NCBI GenBank assembly: GCA_021647265.1
Contig: JAKIVA010000078.1
Span: 1-8,679 of the forward strand
Direction: 5' to 3'
Length of the DNA stretch: 8,679 nucleotides
Origin: Lutibacter sp.
Lineage (GTDB): Bacteria; Bacteroidota; Bacteroidia; Flavobacteriales; Flavobacteriaceae
Shown here: one piece after another, positions 5,674-8,679 of the stretch
How the letters are laid out: the number at the start of each line of letters is the position of its first letter
Position numbering within the stretch: the first letter of the stretch is position 1
Program-made: the position numbers and the translations under genes
The notes under the pieces: model-generated
What the model was told of the DNA's origin: nothing
The model's database searches: none
What the model saw: the letters and a program-made list of their open reading frames with translations, nothing else

Positions 5674-8064
5674 TTAAGCGTCCAATTTCATTAGATTTAT
5701 TAAATCGTCAAAAGTTGTTTTTTCTTCAGAATTATTACTGTAATTAATGTTGATTCTTAAAGCTTTTAATCCTGATATTCCTTGTAAATCTGCAAGTTCT
5801 ACTTTTTCAATATTATCATCATCTAATAAGTAATTATTTGCTTGAAGGTATTTAATGTATTTAATGTATTCTTCAGCATCTTTATCTTGACTGTAAACAA
5901 TAGCTATTTTTCCAGACTGAGTTAATCGCTCTTTTGAGTTTTTAAGCAGAGCTTTATCTATTCGTTTTTTTATAATTTCATACCTTATATTGTATGCTCC
6001 ATCAACATCAAATCGTTTTTCATCCATTCTGAATTTTATAGAAAGAGGTGTGCTATGAATCAAAATTAAAGAGGCAACTTCAAGAGGATACGCTAAACTA
6101 TTTTTTAAATTATGAGCAATATTTTCCATTTCACACATTGTTTGTAACTGCCAAAGTCTTAAGTTTTGTAGATATATATCATTGTAATTGTGGTTTTTAA
6201 CAAGTGTTTGTCCAATATAGATGTTATAATCTATTCCATCTGTTTTATAGCGTTCAAAATAGTGAGGGAACATATTTTGAGCTTCTACTTGTTTGTTATC
6301 TATAAATTTGGCTAGTTCTTCATTAAGCGTATTCACGCTTTCTTCATATTTTTTTCTTTTATCATAAATTACACAAAGTTTAGTGTCTATTAGTTGTGTG
6401 TAACTGTCAATTTTATTTTTAAGATTAGAATCTAAAGTTTTTAAGTGGTTAAAAACGGGATAGATATCTTTTTGTAAAAAATTAATTAAATCGGTTTCAT
6501 CACTTGATTTTAATCCATTAGTAATATTGTTTAAACATTTATCTATTCTAAAAGTTAAATCATTATAAATAGGCAATTTGTAACGATTTTTAGCTTCTAA
6601 AATAATTTCAGAGGCCAAATTTAATTGCTTTACTAAATCTTCTTTAATTGCTTTGTTTCTTGCAATTGAAGAGCCTTTAATATCACATTGTCCGTAAAGA
6701 GGAATAACATTTTTAAAAATAATATCTTGAAGATTATATGTATTTTTGTCTCTTTTTTCAGATTCATAATAGTATTTTTCAGCTTCTTCATAAAAACGCC
6801 ATTCAACTGTTGGGTGAATAGAAGTGTAATTTTTTTGGATAATTGATTCTAATTTATTTTGAAATTCTTCAGTATACCTTTGTAGTGCAACTTTAAAAAC
6901 AGGAATAATATCTTTTAGTTTGTATGCATTGATAGAGTTAAGTTCGTATTTGTTTTTAGAAACAAGTTCCATTAGTCCAAACATTTTATTACTTAATTTT
7001 AATGGAACCAAAATAATACTTTGTATTTTTTGTTTCTTTAGGGTTTTATAAAGTTTATTGTAGTTAGTCTCTTTACCGTATTTTTCTATATTTGAAATTG
7101 CTAATAACTCTCCATTATCAAAAACCGTAGACTTAATAGATTTACAAAAAAAATCATCAATTGAAAAATCAGATTTATCAGGAATAATAAAACTTTTTTG
7201 CTCTTTATGGTATTTTATATTTGCTTTTTTGTAACTTAAATTGTAGCTAGAAAAACCAAATTTAATATTTGATGAACCAAATAGAGAAGATATGCTACTT
7301 TCAAGGAAATCAAATGTTTGGTAATTTTTTTTAAGTAAATTTTCTTTGAGTTTAGAAATCGATTCATCAGGAGTTACATCAAAAAGATTCATGATGCCAA
7401 ACCCTTTAAATTCATAACTGTTAGGAGGGAATTTTTCTTTCCATACATCAATATTATTAAAATTATCTATTAAAAATTTCACATCTTCATTTGTAATAGG
7501 TTTTGTTTTCTTGAGCGGTGTAATTTTAAAGAAATCTCCATTATACAAAGTTCTGTAATGTTTTGTGAGGCCTGTTTTTTTATTTGGAATATCAAAAAAG
7601 AAAGGTCTTCTAAAGTCAATTTTTATTTTGTAATGATAGGCTAAAATAAATGTACAGGCAAGTATGTATATGTTTGACTCATCAAAATTTCTCAATTTAA
7701 ATTCATAATCATTTCCCGCGTCATCTAAAATTTGTTGAAATCTTTTTGAAAATTTAAAAGCAGTAAATTCAAAAGGAATACTGGCCGCTTTTATTTCGTT
7801 ACTCTGTAAAGGTTCTGGAAATAAAATATTTAATAGTTTGTCAATTTCTTTTCTGTATTTTGTTAAATAGGAGAAATCATCAAAACCTTTTCTTAGAATA
7901 GGATAATTTTTATATTCTTCTAAAAGCTGTTTGGCAGTATGGTATAAATAGTGATTTTTATCCTCAAAAATTTCTTCAAGATAGTTAAAAATACCTTCGA
8001 AACTAATTTTAAGTTTTAGAGGTAACTCAGCTTTTTTGGTATAGTTCGAAGGAATTACTCTCAT
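5674..8064 (-). CDS. Large GAF-domain protein of unknown function
   Basis: The 796-residue product has no signal peptide and no membrane helix, so it is presumably cytosolic. Residues about 235-395 look like a GAF ligand-binding domain: a helical entry, a beta core, and the typical end pattern KKQKIQSIILVPLKLSNK (343-360) followed by MFGLMELVSK (361-370) and a closing helix. The first 230 residues are mixed alpha/beta with no family I can name. Residues about 415-800 are mainly helical, with a distinctive block HPTVEWRFYEEAEKYY (417-432) and NVIPLYGQCDIKGSS (452-466) that looks like a conserved module, then a charged possible coiled coil (about 540-595) and a C-terminal alpha/beta segment. 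I see no histidine kinase, GGDEF, EAL, cyclase or DNA-binding motif, so the output is unknown. The start at 8064 is the first ATG of the frame, about 40 nt after a -7-like element. It is convergent with the HD-PycTM gene and divergent from menB. The GAF call is good; function is not assignable. Confidence 0.82.
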   Translation of the reverse strand: MRVIPSNYTKKAELPLKLKISFEGIFNYLEEIFEDKNHYLYHTAKQLLEEYKNYPILRKGFDDFSYLTKYRKEIDKLLNILFPEPLQSNEIKAASIPFEFTAFKFSKRFQQILDDAGNDYEFKLRNFDESNIYILACTFILAYHYKIKIDFRRPFFFDIPNKKTGLTKHYRTLYNGDFFKITPLKKTKPITNEDVKFLIDNFNNIDVWKEKFPPNSYEFKGFGIMNLFDVTPDESISKLKENLLKKNYQTFDFLESSISSLFGSSNIKFGFSSYNLSYKKANIKYHKEQKSFIIPDKSDFSIDDFFCKSIKSTVFDNGELLAISNIEKYGKETNYNKLYKTLKKQKIQSIILVPLKLSNKMFGLMELVSKNKYELNSINAYKLKDIIPVFKVALQRYTEEFQNKLESIIQKNYTSIHPTVEWRFYEEAEKYYYESEKRDKNTYNLQDIIFKNVIPLYGQCDIKGSSIARNKAIKEDLVKQLNLASEIILEAKNRYKLPIYNDLTFRIDKCLNNITNGLKSSDETDLINFLQKDIYPVFNHLKTLDSNLKNKIDSYTQLIDTKLCVIYDKRKKYEESVNTLNEELAKFIDNKQVEAQNMFPHYFERYKTDGIDYNIYIGQTLVKNHNYNDIYLQNLRLWQLQTMCEMENIAHNLKNSLAYPLEVASLILIHSTPLSIKFRMDEKRFDVDGAYNIRYEIIKKRIDKALLKNSKERLTQSGKIAIVYSQDKDAEEYIKYIKYLQANNYLLDDDNIEKVELADLQGISGLKALRININYSNNSEEKTTFDDLINLMKLDA

Positions 8065-8112
8065 TATTTCCAGCTTATTTATTATGTGATAATTTTATTG
8101 TTAATAATTAAT

Positions 8113-8120
8113 CAAAATTA
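8113..8120 (-). promoter_or_regulatory. Candidate -7 element for the GAF gene
   Basis: On the minus strand this reads TAATTTTG, an exact match to the Bacteroidota -7 consensus TAnnTTTG. A start near 8106 gives a leader of about 41 nt. The nearest upstream TTG is only 12 bp away rather than 17-20, so the -33 element is not convincing. The palindrome at 8148-8163 would be centred about 50 bp upstream of the predicted start. Confidence 0.38.
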
Positions 8121-8147
8121 CAATTTTCTTTCCAATTTAAAATTTTG

Positions 8148-8163
8148 TGTTACTTGAGTAACA
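8148..8163. promoter_or_regulatory. Palindromic operator candidate, CRP/FNR-like geometry
   Basis: TGTTACTTGAGTAACA has two perfect 7-bp inverted arms around a 2-bp centre. After one G/T mismatch (8147/8164) three more A:T pairs extend the symmetry to 8144-8167. Written as TGTTA-N6-TAACA it has the spacing of CRP-family sites (TGTGA-N6-TCACA) with one base changed per half-site. It lies in the 171-bp gap between the divergent GAF and menB genes, so it could serve either. The regulator is not identified. The arms contain G and C, so this symmetry is less likely to be a by-product of AT-rich sequence than the one at 4406-4421. Confidence 0.45.
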
Positions 8164-8235
8164 TAAATTATCTTTTCCTCAATAGTTTTTTATACCGTTA
8201 AATTAATTTATTTTTACACTTTAATTTTTATTGAA

Positions 8236-8679
8236 ATGAGTAAAATAAATTGGAAAACGGTTAAAGAATTTGAAGATATAACCTATAAAAAGTGTAATGG
8301 TGTTGCTCGTATTGCATTTAATAGACCTAATGTGAGAAATGCGTTTAGACCAAAAACCACCAAAGAACTGTATGAGGCATTTTACGATGCTCAAGAAGAT
8401 ACTTCAATAGGTGTAGTGTTACTTTCTGCTGAAGGCCCTTCAACAAAGGATGGTGTGTATTCATTTTGTAGTGGGGGAGATCAAAAAGCACGTGGTAGCC
8501 AAGGTTATGTGGGTGATGATGGTTATCATCGTTTAAATATTTTAGAAGTTCAACGTTTAATTCGCTTTATGCCAAAGGCTGTAATTGCAGTGGTTCCCGG
8601 CTGGGCTGTAGGTGGCGGACATAGTTTACACGTAATTTGTGATTTAACACTAGCAAGTGAAGAACATGCCATTTTTAAA
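8236..8679 (+). CDS. menB: 1,4-dihydroxy-2-naphthoyl-CoA synthase (N-terminal half)
   Basis: I translated this edge-truncated gene by hand: 148 codons from the ATG at 8236, open to the right edge, about half of the usual 270-290 residues. MenB is a cytosolic crotonase-fold enzyme that closes the second ring of menaquinone, turning o-succinylbenzoyl-CoA into 1,4-dihydroxy-2-naphthoyl-CoA. Visible MenB hallmarks are FNRPNVRNAFRP (28-39), CSGGDQKARGSQGY (78-91) with the CoA/oxyanion-hole loop, LEVQRLIRFMPKAVIAVV (103-120) and PGWAVGGGHSLHVICD (121-136) with the second oxyanion Gly. The SGGDQK and GGGHSLH combination separates it from fatty-acid enoyl-CoA hydratases. The window stops at AIFK, just before the position that tells bicarbonate-dependent from Asp-bearing MenB types, so that cannot be read. 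Menaquinone is the usual quinone of Flavobacteriaceae. There is no Shine-Dalgarno, and no full TAnnTTTG element within 100 bp upstream. Confidence 0.95.
   Translation, partial: MSKINWKTVKEFEDITYKKCNGVARIAFNRPNVRNAFRPKTTKELYEAFYDAQEDTSIGVVLLSAEGPSTKDGVYSFCSGGDQKARGSQGYVGDDGYHRLNILEVQRLIRFMPKAVIAVVPGWAVGGGHSLHVICDLTLASEEHAIFK

Noticed and set aside
5845..5875. Short direct repeat (TATTTAATG-like units)
   Set aside because: It encodes the tandem YIKYIKYL helix in the GAF protein; two units in AT-rich coding sequence are not a functional repeat.

Overview
The window is AT-rich, the genes lack Shine-Dalgarno leaders, and the intergenic regions carry TAnnTTTG-like -7 elements. All protein families seen are typical of Bacteroidota. 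The best guess is a chromosomal segment of a marine-type Flavobacteriaceae bacterium. Genus cannot be fixed from the sequence alone. I see no tRNA, rRNA, IS element, CRISPR array, phage gene or long repeat. Coding density is high, with intergenic gaps of 51, 72, 8 and 171 bp, so no gene-free stretch reaches 300 bp.

Layout from left to right: (1) 1-622, minus, the N-terminal 207 codons of a COG2509-type FAD-dependent dehydrogenase that runs off the left edge. (2) 674-4378, minus, a 1234-residue three-part envelope protein: lipoprotein signal, purple-acid-phosphatase-like metallophosphoesterase, a middle region with kinase-like (CotH/HipA/Fam20-type) motifs, and a C-terminal Omp85/BamA-like outer-membrane barrel. 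(3) 4379-4450, a short divergent promoter region centred on an almost perfect palindrome that creates a -7-like element on each strand. (4) 4451-5665, plus, an HD-superfamily phosphohydrolase fused to a membrane domain resembling the Pycsar effector family (PycTM, formerly DUF5706). (5) 5674-8064, minus, convergent with the previous gene, a 796-residue soluble GAF-domain protein with no recognisable output domain. (6) 8065-8235, a divergent intergenic region with a second palindrome of CRP/FNR-like geometry. (7) 8236-8679, plus, the N-terminal half of menB (menaquinone synthesis), cut by the right edge.

The two ends are housekeeping metabolism. The middle is the part worth attention: a candidate phosphatase/kinase/outer-membrane-barrel fusion, divergent from an HD-PycTM protein that could both degrade and respond to a nucleotide signal. 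No nucleotide cyclase is present in the window, so the HD-PycTM gene is not a complete Pycsar operon here. No functional link between these neighbours is shown by the sequence beyond their shared promoter region.
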